A stretch of DNA of 64,000 nucleotides from Vandiemenella viatica (GCA_031002005.1 JARYHS010008074.1:269515930-269579929); one strand, 5' to 3'. Shown: positions 23,386 through 33,429, counted from the first letter of the stretch. Notes: generated from the sequence alone by a model not told the origin. Translations and numbers: made by a program.

Positions 23386-25660
23386 CAGGGTATTTGTAAC
23401 ATACATAAAAATACCATTTTTAATATCCGTTGGGCTTCCTAATAACGTATTAATAATTGAAAAAGTGCTACCACGTCACATTTGTATGTTATCACCCCAC
23501 ATTATATAGTAATTTTACTATATTTCTGTATTTACAACTCAAACGTTGGCGACACTGTAGAAGAGTGGTGGAGGACTTTGAGTTTCTTTGTTTATTAATT
23601 ATTATTGTCAGTGAAGAGACAGACCTGTAAAGTGCGATTGTGTAGTGTTCTACATAGTTTAGTTTGGAAATGTTATCAAATAATCGAAGATTGTGTAAAA
23701 ATTAACCAGATAAGTTTTTTTTACATTTGTGGACGTTACGTATTGAAATCGCAAGGTAGGCCTATAACTGAAGACGTAAAAAAAAGCATATTTCTTGTAT
23801 TATGGTTGCAAATTGGGGGACCAAGATAAACACTGGGCGCCTCATATCTGTTGTGTGAGCTATAAAGTAACACTTATTCAATGGATGAACGGTAACCGAA
23901 GTTCTATGCCATTCGCTGTGCCTATGGTTTGGCGTGAACCCACTAACCACTTTAGTGATTGCTATTTTTGCCTTACGAATACTGAAGGATATTTCAAGAA
24001 GAAGAAGAACAAAATTGACTATCCTACTATACCTTCTGCCATTAGACCCGTTCCACACGTGGAAGGCTTACCGGTTCCAACTCCCCCTTTGAATAGGGGA
24101 AATGTGGTAATTCCAGAACTATATGACAATGAAGATTTGCATTCTGAAAATTTATTGGAAAACACAACTGACCCTACTTACGTTCCGTCGTCGAGTGAAC
24201 CTCATCTCATTACGCAAAACAAACTAAATGATTTAATGATTTGGCAAGAGACTTAGGCTTATCAAAACAGAAAGCTGAACTTCTCGGTTCAAGATTACAA
24301 GAATGGAATATTTTGGCCAAAGGCACAACCATAACTTCCTTTAGAAAGATAAATGCTAATTTCTCTGTATTTTACAGAATTGATGGCCCTATGTGTGTAT
24401 GTTTCGACATTCTGGGGTTAATGAAAGAACTTGCAATAAAACATATTTCTACTGAGTGGCACCTTTTTATTGATTCTTCCAAATCTAGCCTCAAGGCTGT
24501 TTTACTCCACAACGGAAATACAAAGCCATCAATTCCAGTTGTTTACTCAGTTTCAATGAAAGAGACGTATGAGACCATGGCTGCAATTCTAAGAGCAATC
24601 AAGTATGATGATTTTAAGTGGCAAATTTGCAGTGATTTAAAAGTGATTGCTATTGTAATGGGACTTCAAGGTGGCTATACAAAATTTTGTTGTTTTTTAT
24701 GCTCATGGGATAGCAGAGACAGTAAGAACCACTTTGAAAAAAAAAACATGACCGTCAAGAAAATCTTACACTCCAGGAGAAAAAAATGTATTGTTTGATC
24801 CTTTAGTTGACCCTAAACATGTGCTTCTTCCTCCTCTGCACATAAAGTTAGGGCTGATGAAGAATTTCGTAAAAGGTATGGATAGAGAGGGGCCAGGTTT
24901 CAAATACTTGTCGGAACTTTTCCCTAAACTTAGTGAGGCTAAGATAAAAGAAGGTGTTTTCACTGGACCTGACATCAGGAAGGTTATACGTGATCCTGAG
25001 TTTCAAGAGACGCTAAATAAAAAAGAACTGGCAGCATGGAAGGCATTTGTGAAGGTAATAAAAGGATCTTGGAAACAAAAAAAGTAAGCAACTACAAAAC
25101 TTTAGTTAACAACCTCTTGAAGACTTACAACGCCATGGGTTGCCGAATGTCTCTAAAAATTCACTTCCTTCACTCGCATATGGATTTTTTCCCTGAAAAT
25201 CTTGGGGCTGTAAGTGATGAGCAAGGAGAGAGATTCCACCAAGAAATAAAAACCATTGAAGCAAGATACCAAGGACGGTGGGATCCTGCGATGCTTGGAG
25301 ATTACTGCTGGTTTTTGAAAAAAGAAGATGCAACTCCGCATAAAAGGAAAAAGTGAAAAACTATGATAAAACCTTTACATTTATATAATAATTCATTAAT
25401 ATACTTCATAAATAAATATAATTCATTAATATGTAAATAAGGGTATATATTGATTAATAAATTTTACACCTTCTGTTTTCATAGAATTGATTGTGGTGAC
25501 CGTTTTCCCTTTGTCATCACACTTTTGACAGTACCTGTAAAACAAAAATTAGACGTGGTACGGTTTTTTCATTGTCATTTTCGGATTTCGGAGTGAAAAA
25601 TACATAGGAATTAGTGTAATTAATTTGTGTTACAGAAACAAAATTTTTTGTAGGCCCGTG
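23386..25660 (+). mobile_element. TA-flanked element carrying an unnamed conserved ORF
   Basis: The host hAT ORF reads GAC AAC GGG TC-TA before the insert and TA-TG AGG GGC after it. Removing the insert and one TA restores D-N-G-S-M-R-G, the conserved hAT block, so the boundaries are at TA 23384-23385 and TA 25661-25662. The ends show only weak inversion (CAGGGT on the left; CACGGGCC as reverse complement of the right). A TA target duplication fits Tc1/mariner-like or related insertion, but the protein inside is not a mariner transposase. Size is about 2.28 kb. Confidence 0.7.
23605..25356 (+). pseudogene. Unnamed conserved insect protein family, frameshifted
   Basis: I recognise the pattern as a protein family common in insect genomes, without a known function. 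Blocks in order: FYICGRYV and VKKSIF or KAYFLYYG; GDQDKHWAPHICC (zinc-ribbon-like Cys); MPFAVPMVWREPTNHFSDCYFC; IPSAIRPVPHVEGLPVPTPP; LGLSKQKAELLGSRL; WHLFIDSSKSSLKAVLLHNG; WQICSDLKVIAIVMGLQGGY with CCFLCSWDSR; DPLVDPKHVLLPPLHIKLG; GVFTGPDIRK; MSLKIHFLHSH; LGAVSDEQGERFHQEIK; YQGRWDPAMLGDYCW. The order D (FIDSSK), D (CSDLK), C-x2-C, E (DEQGERFH) could be an RNase H/DDE-like core, which is inference. Frames shift near 23785, 24235, 24755 and 25070. It has no stop-free full length. Confidence 0.65.
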
Positions 25661-25662
25661 TA

Positions 25663-26030
25663 TGAGGGGCAATAAAGCAGGAGTGCAATTTAGAATTAAA
25701 TAATATAATTCGCGAGCATTCAATGTTCCGTGTAGTAGCCATTCTCTCAATCTTGTTATTAATGGCAAAAGCATCCTTGGAAGCCGCTAATTTCTTCAAC
25801 ATTGTCCAAAAAATATATATATTTTTTTTGCCATCTACTTTTCGATGGGCAATATTTTTAAAGCATCTTCAGGGTTCAACTTTGAAAACATGGAGTGACA
25901 CTAGATGGGAGAGTAGGAGAGAGAGGATAGAGGTATTAAAACCTTTAAAATTTCATTTGGGAGATGTATACGACGCCTTGCTAAGCATTTACGAAAACCA
26001 AGAAATTAATAATTTAATGATTTAGCCATT
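25663..26030 (+). pseudogene. hAT transposase C-part after the nested insert
   Basis: It resumes with MRGNKAGVQ, then NSRAFNVPCSSHSLNLVIN, a frameshift, KASLEAANFFNIVQKIYIFF, LKTWSDTRWESRRERIEVLK and LGDVYDALLSIYENQ. These are consecutive blocks of the DUF4371/hAT family directly after GQGxDNGS. The C-terminal dimerisation block is missing, and AT-rich DNA follows to the right terminal repeat. Confidence 0.8.
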
Positions 26031-26553
26031 TTGGCAATTGAGTATGAAATTGCTGCTGAAGTAAATTTTAAGAAGTAATAAAAAATTCGCAACCCGAAAG
26101 TAAGAAAAAAAAAGTTTTTTTGTGATTTTAGCGTATTTGATGTAATCTTGTTTTATTTTCAAAATAATGGCATTTAGATTGTTTGTATGATAATATCCAT
26201 CTGTAATAGCATTTAAAAACGTAAAAATATGGTTAATTTGTTGCTATGTACAGATATTTCATAATTAATTTCTCTGTTTTGAGACGCTAGATCAAAATTC
26301 AATAAGTTTATTTATGAATATATGATTTTATTAAAATTTAAAATTAAATATTTTATTCGATTAAAAATTAATTATTTTAAAAAAAATATATAATTCTACA
26401 TAATCTTAATGGGCGGCAATTTGTCTATTTGTCCGGGGCGGCAATACCGCTAGAGCGGGCCCTGCCTTCCAAGCCCCATCACCAACATATTCCCCATACA
26501 TTCCCAGCACTCTCTTCACCCTCCTCCTTTCCTTCAATGACTCCCAAATCAAG

Positions 26554-28005
26554 TTACTTTATCATATCAGTTACTGACTGAATCCTGTGATAATTTGCAC
26601 TAACAAATCTACCCGCTCTTCTTTGCACACCCTCCAACTCCTGTATTTGATACCTAAAATGTGGGTCCCAAACAACACCACCATATTCAACCAATTGTCT
26701 GACCAAAGTTTTGTAAGCCAATTCCCTAACTTCTCTGGTACATCCTCTCATCACCCTCTCCAGTAAATGAAGGATTTTGTAACCTTTTCCTACCATCTGT
26801 CCAATGTGCTCTTCCCAATTGAGTTTGTTATCAATGTATGCCAAGATATTAACACTACATGCCTTCAACAATTAATTTTGACACCACCCTATAATCATAA
26901 TTAACCTTTAGTTTTTTATCTGTGTACCTAATAAGGCATTTATCTTCATTCCATGCTGACCTACCCATTTAAATATTCTATCCAGATCACCCTGCAGCTG
27001 TTCAGTATTCACCTGTTTTCATCCTCTTCAATACCATTATATATCCACACAAAAAACTAAATTCTGACAGTAACCCATCAACAGTGTCATTCATTAGAAT
27101 AATGAACAGCAATGGTCCCAACATAATACCCTGTGATACTCCCATATTTACTTCCACCTCTTTAGATAATGTATTTCCTACTCTTTGCTTTCTGGTTTTT
27201 AAGAATTCCTCTATCCAACAAGTTATTTTTTCATCCAATCCAATAGATTTCAGTTTATTTAATACCATTTTATAGCTCACTCTGTCAAAAGCCTTTTAAG
27301 AATCTATTGCCTCATTGTCAACTTAGTCTCCCTTGTCCAGTTCATCTGAAATATCTTGCATATAGCCCATCATCTGAGATTCACATGAATATCCTTTGCC
27401 TAAAGCCATGTTGTTGATCTAAAAACCAGTTTCTTTCCTCACAGATATTTCTGATATAGTTGCATATAAATTCTCTCAATCATTTTGCCTAGTCACTGAT
27501 GTCAAACTAATTGTCCTATGATTTTCAACCCTATTTGTAATCCCTGCATTTATGAAGCTGTACTACTATCGCTCGTTGCCAATCCTCTGGTAAGCAGCAA
27601 GACTCCAAACTCATTTTAAATAAAATTTAAAAGTAAGGTACAATATCGTATCCCACAATCTTTAATAAATCTGTAGTAATATTATCTACATCCGCCCCTT
27701 TACGTTTTTTAGCTTTCTGAATTCCTTCACAATTTCTTGAGATTTTATTTCAAATTTTGTAGTTACCTCTATTTATACTTTTAGGGAGACTCATCTCCAA
27801 TATATTTCCTCCCATCACAGGATGACTGTCCCTAGTTGTCTCACTAAACCAGTCACTCAATATCTCTGCATTTTTCAAATCCTCAGTGACTCTGTTCTTA
27901 TCTACAATAGTCTTAATACCTTCCCTTCCCCTCAGTTTTCTAATATAGCCATAGAAATTTCTAGATGCATCGTTCATTGGTCCTCTTGCACCAATAATAT
28001 TCTTC
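26554..28005 (-). pseudogene. CR1-like LINE RT domain, copy 1
   Basis: Read on the minus strand, segments include LRGREGIKTIVDKNRVTEDL (27750-28007), an RT fingers region, DRVSYKMVLNKLKSIGLDEK, NMGVSQGIMLGPLLFIILMND (motif B, altered from GVPQGSVLGPLLF), a damaged motif C near 27060 (FLCGYIMV in place of LFADDIM), and HIGQMVGKGYKIL, CTREVRELAYKTLVRQLVEYG and YQIQELEGVQRRAGRF at 26554-26871. The final part of the protein lies beyond the hAT at 20422-20613. Confidence 0.8.
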
Positions 28006-28745
28006 ATAAACCCATCCTTTGATTCTCTCTTTGCTCGTATTAATTGCTTGTTTAGTTGTTTCGACTATTCCCTACTGCTTTTGTGTCTCTTAACTCTGTT
28101 GTGTTCACATCACAATAGCCTCTTTTACCTTATCATCTCCCTATTTGATGAACCTTCCACTGAAATATCTCGTCAATTCTGAAGGCTGTGCTTTTTTATA
28201 ATTTTACCCATTTCCTCCTTTTATTTGGCCACTGGTTTACTGAATCCTGTAATATCCATCACTACTGCACTATGATCACTTATTCCTTCAGTTACTTAAC
28301 TCTACGAGATTTTCATAAGGCTTTATTAGAAAGCTATCCAGCATTTTTGATCCCGCTGTATTTTGCCCTATCGCTTGTGTAAAACCTACTTCCCTTACTA
28401 AAGTATTAGCAAATCTCTATTCCCTTGTGTTATTTATCTTATTTCTTACCCAGCTAAACCTGATAAATTTAAATCTCCTCCAATAATCTACCCCTAGTAA
28501 CTTGTGGCCATAGTAGTAATCTTTGCTAACTACTATGGACACACCTCCAGTAATTGCTCCTCTATCTCTCTGCGGTATACTCTGTAACCTTCAGGGAAAA
28601 CCTCATTGTTTAGTACTCCTTCTATTAACCAAGACTCTACCCCTATAATCACTTGTGGTTCATGTATCTCTATTAAGTTTAGCAAATTCTATCACTTTGT
28701 TCATTATACTTCTACAGTTCACCAATAAAACCCTTAATTTTTATC
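28006..28745 (-). pseudogene. CR1-like LINE endonuclease, copy 1
   Basis: The reverse complement near 28720 reads VNCRSIMNKVIEFANLIEIH, typical of the start of an apurinic LINE endonuclease. EPQVIIGVESWL and GYRVYRRDRGA-GGVSIVV follow. Frame is lost at several places. Confidence 0.65.
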
Positions 28746-28949
28746 TTTGTGGTGTTTTCAGTATTAACCTTTGTCTTTCCAGTTGTAGCCAATTCCTTCA
28801 TTATGTCAATAGCTTCATCTGTTTCATTACAGTTTCTGTTTTTTCCTATAGTGCATCTACAATCAGTATCCCTTTCATCAGTTTTTTTATCCCCATAACA
28901 GCAGCCTGTAACCTAAAAAAGGCACTGTCCTGATCCCATCATAAATGGG

Positions 28950-29535
28950 TGTTTAGCAGAGACGAAAACAGGAACTAAATGGATCTTCGTCTTCAGGATA
29001 GGAAACTTTCATAATAGGAATAAAAGATCGGGGAAATGGAAGAAATGAAAGGCGGAAAGGAAAGACAGTGGATTTTGTTGGGAGGCTGAAAAAGATGGCT
29101 ACGAACCTGTGACAAGTCTCAGGGAAAATACAGTAAACTTGAGGTGGTGTAGGAGGCGCATCATACCTGCGTGAAGTTTGTACAGTTGATAAGTTGCCTT
29201 AACCTATTACAATTGAACCACACTGTAAGGCTGTTAAATGTGGAGAAGGAGCTGCTTGTTAAAGTAATTAGTACTTTCTTGGAGATTGTGCGGGTGCACA
29301 TCACAGTTAGGTGGCTTTTAATAGGAACCGCCGAAACGTAAACAGCAAAAAGGGGGGGGCTACTTTCTGAGTATTTAGCTAAAGTTGTAAGGGAGCCCAC
29401 TTCCAGTTATAATGGAAACAGTTCTGTACTGTTTTTAGGATAGAGGCCAGTAGTGAGTGTTTAAAAATAATGTAACCAAATGGATACTGAATGCAGATCC
29501 ACGATGGAGAGAAAATGTTGTTAGCAAAACAAATT
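28950..29535 (+). mobile_element. Inverted 5' piece of the CR1-like LINE
   Basis: Here the LINE sequence runs on the plus strand. KEGGLLSEYLAKVVREP-like reading near 29345-29400 and a GCAGATCCACGATGGA block near 29492 match, in opposite orientation, the 47340-47670 part of copy 3. It abuts the 5' end of the minus-strand copy 1. The arrangement fits a 5' inversion from twin priming, although about 100 bp of the LINE is present on both sides of the junction. It could also be a separate inverted fragment. Confidence 0.6.
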
Positions 29536-29964
29536 GTATTAGGTGTATTAAGAAAAAAGTAATGCAGCTTGAGATATATGTAAATCACAAATAGCTATAA
29601 GGGTAGACCCTTTGTGAAAGGAAAGTGTTAGAGAGTGAGGTTTTAATTTATTTAATTGCAATGAAGCACATGTGGCAACAGTGCCCCCCCCCCACACACA
29701 CACACACACATTTTCCCCCCTTTGTTATGGTTATAGAGTGCATCGCTCAGATAGAGGAACAATTGATGGAGGAGCCAGTAAAGGCTACTACATTTCACTG
29801 GAGTTTATAGTTCATAGACATGAGTTGCTACAAGTACAGAAAAGTTATTATAAAGTTGCAAAATTAAGCTGTAGAAAGACGTCCTTAGGAGGCAGCTGGT
29901 AGGGAATGAATTGTCACTATTGGCTAGGGTTACTCCCCACTCAAATAAGTTTAGAAGGAGCAAC
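29536..29964. other. No gene seen; C-run and (CA)n near 29684-29710
   Basis: Contains TTTAATTGCAATGAAGCACATG at about 29650, like the 3' terminus of the CR1-like LINE, then a C-run and CA repeat. No coding region is supported. Confidence 0.4.
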
Positions 29965-30001
29965 GGCGCTAGTGTTCCTTCGCAAATTGAACGATGCGCT
30001 C

Positions 30002-30013
30002 GCCGCCATATTG
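30002..30013 (+). promoter_or_regulatory. YY1-type motif in the THAP element's terminal repeat
   Basis: GCCGCCATATTG lies about 100 bp before the THAP start codon and inside the left terminal repeat. It resembles the animal YY1/Pho core (GCCAT). A role as core promoter is inference. Confidence 0.3.
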
Positions 30014-30111
30014 AAGGCAACCGGTAGCTTTCAGCGTTTACTTTTGTACAGTTGAAACGTATTGACATGACCGCGTGCTCGTATATTTTTGGTTTACAAG
30101 TGTTTTCTACA

Positions 30112-30330
30112 ATGGTTAAGTCTTGCGCTGCATATAACTACACCAACTGTGCTACAAAAGGCACAAATTTGTCGTTTCACAAGTAACTAAGCATTTAAAT
30201 AAGTTCAGTATCCTCTACTACCTTAACGCCTGGATGTGATCTAACCTGCTGATAACATGTTTAATACTTTCTTTCGATACAGATTTCCGCTCCGATATTT
30301 GAATAAATTGACGTAGAGGTTAGCTAACAC
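30112..30330 (+). pseudogene. THAP-domain N-terminus, two exons
   Basis: Exon 1 (30112-30182) reads MVKSCAAYNYTN, then SFHK. A GTAACT donor at 30183 and an acceptor CGATACAG ending at 30282 bound a 100-bp intron. Exon 2 reads FPLRYLNK and then, after a stop, LANTRRIL. This matches the THAP layout (C2CH zinc finger; SFHKFP; ANTRR). The second zinc ligand expected in AAYNC is Tyr, although a Cys follows three residues later. A stop in exon 2 and loss of the CSxHF block make it non-functional. Confidence 0.7.
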
Positions 30331-31370
30331 CCGCCGGATCCTGTAAATCATGTTATCCTACTTTCGAAGAAAGTTTGTCAGGCTGATTTATCATGCTGCA
30401 AAAATACACAATAAAAAGTAGAAAGTGTCAATCAAACAGAAATTAAACAAAACTGTGTTGTTTTATAATGAATAAAAGAAGTAGACAAGTTAATTTATTG
30501 TATTTATTTCCCTAATATTCTCATATGAATGATATGATTGTTATTAATTTCGTATTTTTATTCTCCAGATATTGCATTAAAGGTGGTACAAAATTAATGT
30601 AGACATTGGCACCTTGCCAGCTAAACTTTAGGTAGTCTCTGGAGTATACAAAAATAGGGAAAGTGACTTTGATATACAAGGTTATAATTTAAAACCCGGG
30701 GGTGCACTTGAATTCAAGTAGTATGTAATATGAAAAATGCACTTTAATATATTTTGTTGGCCTTGACAAAATTTGATTAGCAAGGAGTATCATGCTTAGA
30801 TTTCCTGGACCCGTGTGCTGAGTTGCTAAGTCTTTAGAAGTGAAGGATTTTGGTATAACAATGAACAAGAAAGATAAAAATAGTCACAATAGAAAAGCTA
30901 AACCTTTCCTTCTTCGGTTGCCTTCATACTGAAAGAACTACTCGGTCAAATTCTTCATTTCAATATGAAGAAAGCCAGATTCTGTCTTTGAACTGATCAG
31001 AAAATGATTGCTCAACTTCAGAAAAAAAAACTTAGTTTGAGCTGTGACTTCCTAAAATTGTGAACCGATATTTCATCAGTTTTCCTTCATTACATTTATA
31101 ATTACGTCACTATTATTGAAATGTTAACATCTTTCCGGATCAGTTTAATTGGCCTACTTGAAGAGGGAGAAATTAATTATAGTCAGCGGAAATTCTATAA
31201 TTAACGTCATTCCATCTTCTTTCAGCAAGTGAAGACCCTTAACAGTATAAAATTTTCCATTCTACAGTGGTTTGTTATATGACTGTACGAGGGTTTCAAA
31301 GTTCCCGCAATCTCTTGCCCCTAAAATGGCGGCGGCAGCCGGCTCCAATTTGCTAAGAATTCTGGTCGCC

Positions 31371-31800
31371 TTTCACATGCAATAGGAGGGGCCCGTCCCC
31401 ACTATGGGATCTATGGAGGGGAGAGCTGCACAAAACTGAAATACATGGGCCCAGAGAGGGAAGTTGGTCGTTCGGTCGATTGGTCTTCTTCGGTCTACGG
31501 TCGACGCCGAACAGATGGAGCTTGGAAGAACTTGGGCTGACTAGGAAGTCTGGACAGGTATGCAGCCTTGGGACTATGTAGTTAAGTAGCGAGACGACTT
31601 CAACAGCCATTATAGCAGGTGGGAGAAAGCCAATGACTTATAAACAATGTAGCCGGCAGTGACAGCATATAGCAATGGGAGAGATAGTCTTGGGAAGAAT
31701 AGAGGGAGCAATGAGATGCCTTATTGAACAGAAATGATGTAATAAAGTGTATATATATATATATGTACATATCGTTACTGCGAGCCAGACAGCAGAAAGG
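31371..31800 (+). repeat. Probable LTR of Gypsy copy A
   Basis: Lies just upstream of gag. It contains ACTTATAAACAATG, AATAAA at about 31741, a (TA)n run near 31751-31763, and ACAGCCATTATAGCAGGTGGGA (about 31602-31623). A near match to that last block occurs in antisense upstream of the second Gypsy gag (57111-57136). Exact LTR ends were not determined. Confidence 0.45.
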
Positions 31801-31933
31801 GGTTACAGGTCGCTGAGGTGAGGTGGCAGAGTTGAGCAAAACTGCATCGACACTACGCAAACAGTGAGTACGCAAGCTGAGCAAAAAGCCACACAGTGCA
31901 GGGAGTTGTGACGCCGGCAAAGGCAGAAATTCA

Positions 31934-32818
31934 ATGAAAAAGGAAAGACCACGAGTTGGCTTAGCGGAAGTATTAAAGCTGATACCTATCACCTTTTGTG
32001 GGGGGAAAGGGACAATTGATGCATTTCTTGATGATTGTGATACGGCGTTCAGAATTGTTTCGGAGGAAGAACAGGAAATTTTATTAAAATTTGTAAAGTC
32101 ACGGATCGGAGGCATGGCCAGACAGCGAATTCTGACCCGAGAGAGAGTAAAGGATTGGAAAGATGTGAGAGCAATTCTAGTGATAAATGTTCGGACTAAA
32201 AGGACAGTAGATCATCACGCAATAAGTATGTTTGCAAGTCGTCAACGGACTGGAGAAACGGTTGCAGATTGGGCAAACAGTTTGGACGGAGTTGTGCATG
32301 AGTTAAGAGGAGCAACAAAGAAAGATTTAAAAGGGAGTGAATTAAATGGAGCTGTGAAATTAATTCATGGCTTCAGTCGCGCTGTATTCACAAACGGGCT
32401 GATGGATGAGAAGATTGTGGCGGTGCTAATGGCCCGAGGAACAGAGCTAACTTTAGCTGAAACCATTGAAATCGCGCTGTTAGAAGGAACCGTACTTTTG
32501 TCGATCAGAGAAAAGCAGCAGTATCAAGGATCGGAGCGAAAGAAGCTTGTGAAAGTGAACAGAGAAAGGAGGGGAGATTGGAATCCGCGAAATGAAGGAA
32601 GACCGGAGATTTGTCAACTGTGCAGTGGAAAGAATCACAACACAAGACAATGTATGGCAACTGCTAGGATACGCGAAGTGGAACGCAAAGCAAGCAGGCG
32701 AGGCCAGTGGCGCAAGGAGTACGGGCCTGAAGCAAGTGAGAGGCACGCGACGATGCGGGTTTGTAAACATGCGGACAACGTTGAAAGAGAGCTTGAAGAA
32801 GCCTTGATGGAATTGTGA
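31934..32818 (+). CDS. Ty3/Gypsy Gag polyprotein
   Basis: An intact 294-codon frame. The central part (WANSLDGVVHELRG; DLKGSELNGAVKLIHGF; SRAVFTNGLMDEKI) matches the Gag of the second Gypsy element at 55928-56206, which keeps DLKGSE, KLIH, SRAVF and DEKI. A CCHC zinc knuckle (CQLCSGKNHNTRQC, about residues 226-239) would bind RNA. A second, out-of-frame knuckle-like stretch (CKRCHLSDHTA) follows near 32910. Gag would form the virus-like particle. No pol follows, because the next sequence is the Jockey LINE, so this is a gag-only remnant. The ATG chosen is the first of the open frame. Confidence 0.8.
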   Translation: MKKERPRVGLAEVLKLIPITFCGGKGTIDAFLDDCDTAFRIVSEEEQEILLKFVKSRIGGMARQRILTRERVKDWKDVRAILVINVRTKRTVDHHAISMFASRQRTGETVADWANSLDGVVHELRGATKKDLKGSELNGAVKLIHGFSRAVFTNGLMDEKIVAVLMARGTELTLAETIEIALLEGTVLLSIREKQQYQGSERKKLVKVNRERRGDWNPRNEGRPEICQLCSGKNHNTRQCMATARIREVERKASRRGQWRKEYGPEASERHATMRVCKHADNVERELEEALMEL

Positions 32819-33150
32819 CGTTAGAGAAATTGGCCAGGGAAAGTAGGAGCCATAAATGAACAAGAATTTAAAGGCAACTGGCGAAGAGATGCAAATCTAG
32901 GGAAGCCTAGGTCCTGTAAGCGATGTCATTTGTCTGATCACACGGCTAGGACAGCGGACGACTCCGTTGGAGGCCCGCACCGGCGACTATAGCAGAGCAT
33001 ACTGGACGATGACGGTACAGCGACCCCAGCGAGAACGTCGAGAAGGCGGACGCTATTAGCGCACGCCAAAAAGCAAAGCACATTGTCGTCCTCACAAAAA
33101 AAGCATACAAAAGATTTGTCGTCAGACATAGGCAAGTATCGCCCTTGTTA
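32819..33150 (+). other. End of Gypsy copy A; junction with the next LINE
   Basis: Contains the remains of a second zinc knuckle (about 32912-32945), then charged sequence with no recognisable protease or RT. The start of the LINE's 5' UTR is not sharply visible. Confidence 0.4.
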
Positions 33151-33429
33151 GGCTAAATACTGTGGAATAGCCGCAGTGACAGGGCTGTTAGTTATGGCAA
33201 CTAGCAGGGGCCCCTTCACGTGGGATCACCCCGCGCCTGCTGAGGCAAAGGCACAGAAAGATAGGTTAGACTTAGGTTAAGTTATAGATAAGCTAATGAA
33301 ATGCGACTTTTCGTACTTTAAGACAAATTCTTCTTCCCAGCCCGCCTCGGTACCCGTAAGGATTACCGAAGCCATGCCCAAATCCCCCCCACCCTCCCGA
33401 CAGCACCAAGGGCTCTGATGAGGAAGCTA

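Larger units (their letters stand above)
20624..26464 (+). mobile_element. hAT transposon (TTF-type zinc finger class)
   Basis: The ends are inverted: CAGGGCCCGCTCTAG on the left and CTAGAGCGGGCCCTG on the right, 15 bp perfect. CCTTCCA flanks both sides (20617-20623 and 26465-26471), so the target duplication is 7 bp exact, or 8 with one mismatch. It inserted into the CR1-like LINE. Inside are a broken plus-strand transposase (22218 onward and 25663-26030), a 49-bp poly(T) at 21860-21908, and a complete third element (23386-25660). GC-rich DNA at about 20810-21010 looks unlike the rest and may be another small insert. Confidence 0.9.
19838..28945 (-). mobile_element. CR1-like LINE copy 1, split by nested elements
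   Basis: The 3' end is near 19850 (reverse complement of a block with GGTGCTAATGCTCCAGTGGCAA shared with the copies ending at 37884 and 44722). The protein C-terminus lies at 20422-20613 and the coding sequence resumes at 26465. RT runs to about 28005 and endonuclease to about 28745, with a 5' part to 28945. A short tail-like piece (about 19990-20335) and a hAT transposon (20624-26464) interrupt it. Across the hAT gap the LINE reads CCAATATCCTTCCA then AGCCCCATC, which is continuous with the sequence of copy 3. The clade name CR1 rests on the RT style and the ORF1 esterase motif in copy 3. Confidence 0.8.
29965..31370 (+). mobile_element. Short THAP-domain DNA transposon (P-like), decayed
   Basis: The left end (29982-30020, GCAAATTG-ACGATGCGCTCGCCGCCATATTG) is inverted relative to the right end (31315-31353, TTGCCCCTAAAATGGCGGCGG through CCAATTTGC). 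Similarity extends outward to about 29965 and 31370. A THAP domain start with an intron lies just inside the left end. The rest is non-coding, so this is a non-autonomous or rotted copy. I did not find a clean target duplication. Confidence 0.65.

Noticed and set aside
31600..32115. 171-codon minus-strand frame over the Gypsy LTR/gag start
   Set aside because: The sense strand has an LTR-like leader and a clear Gag. The antisense frame contains a YIYIYIH run from a TA repeat and no domain.
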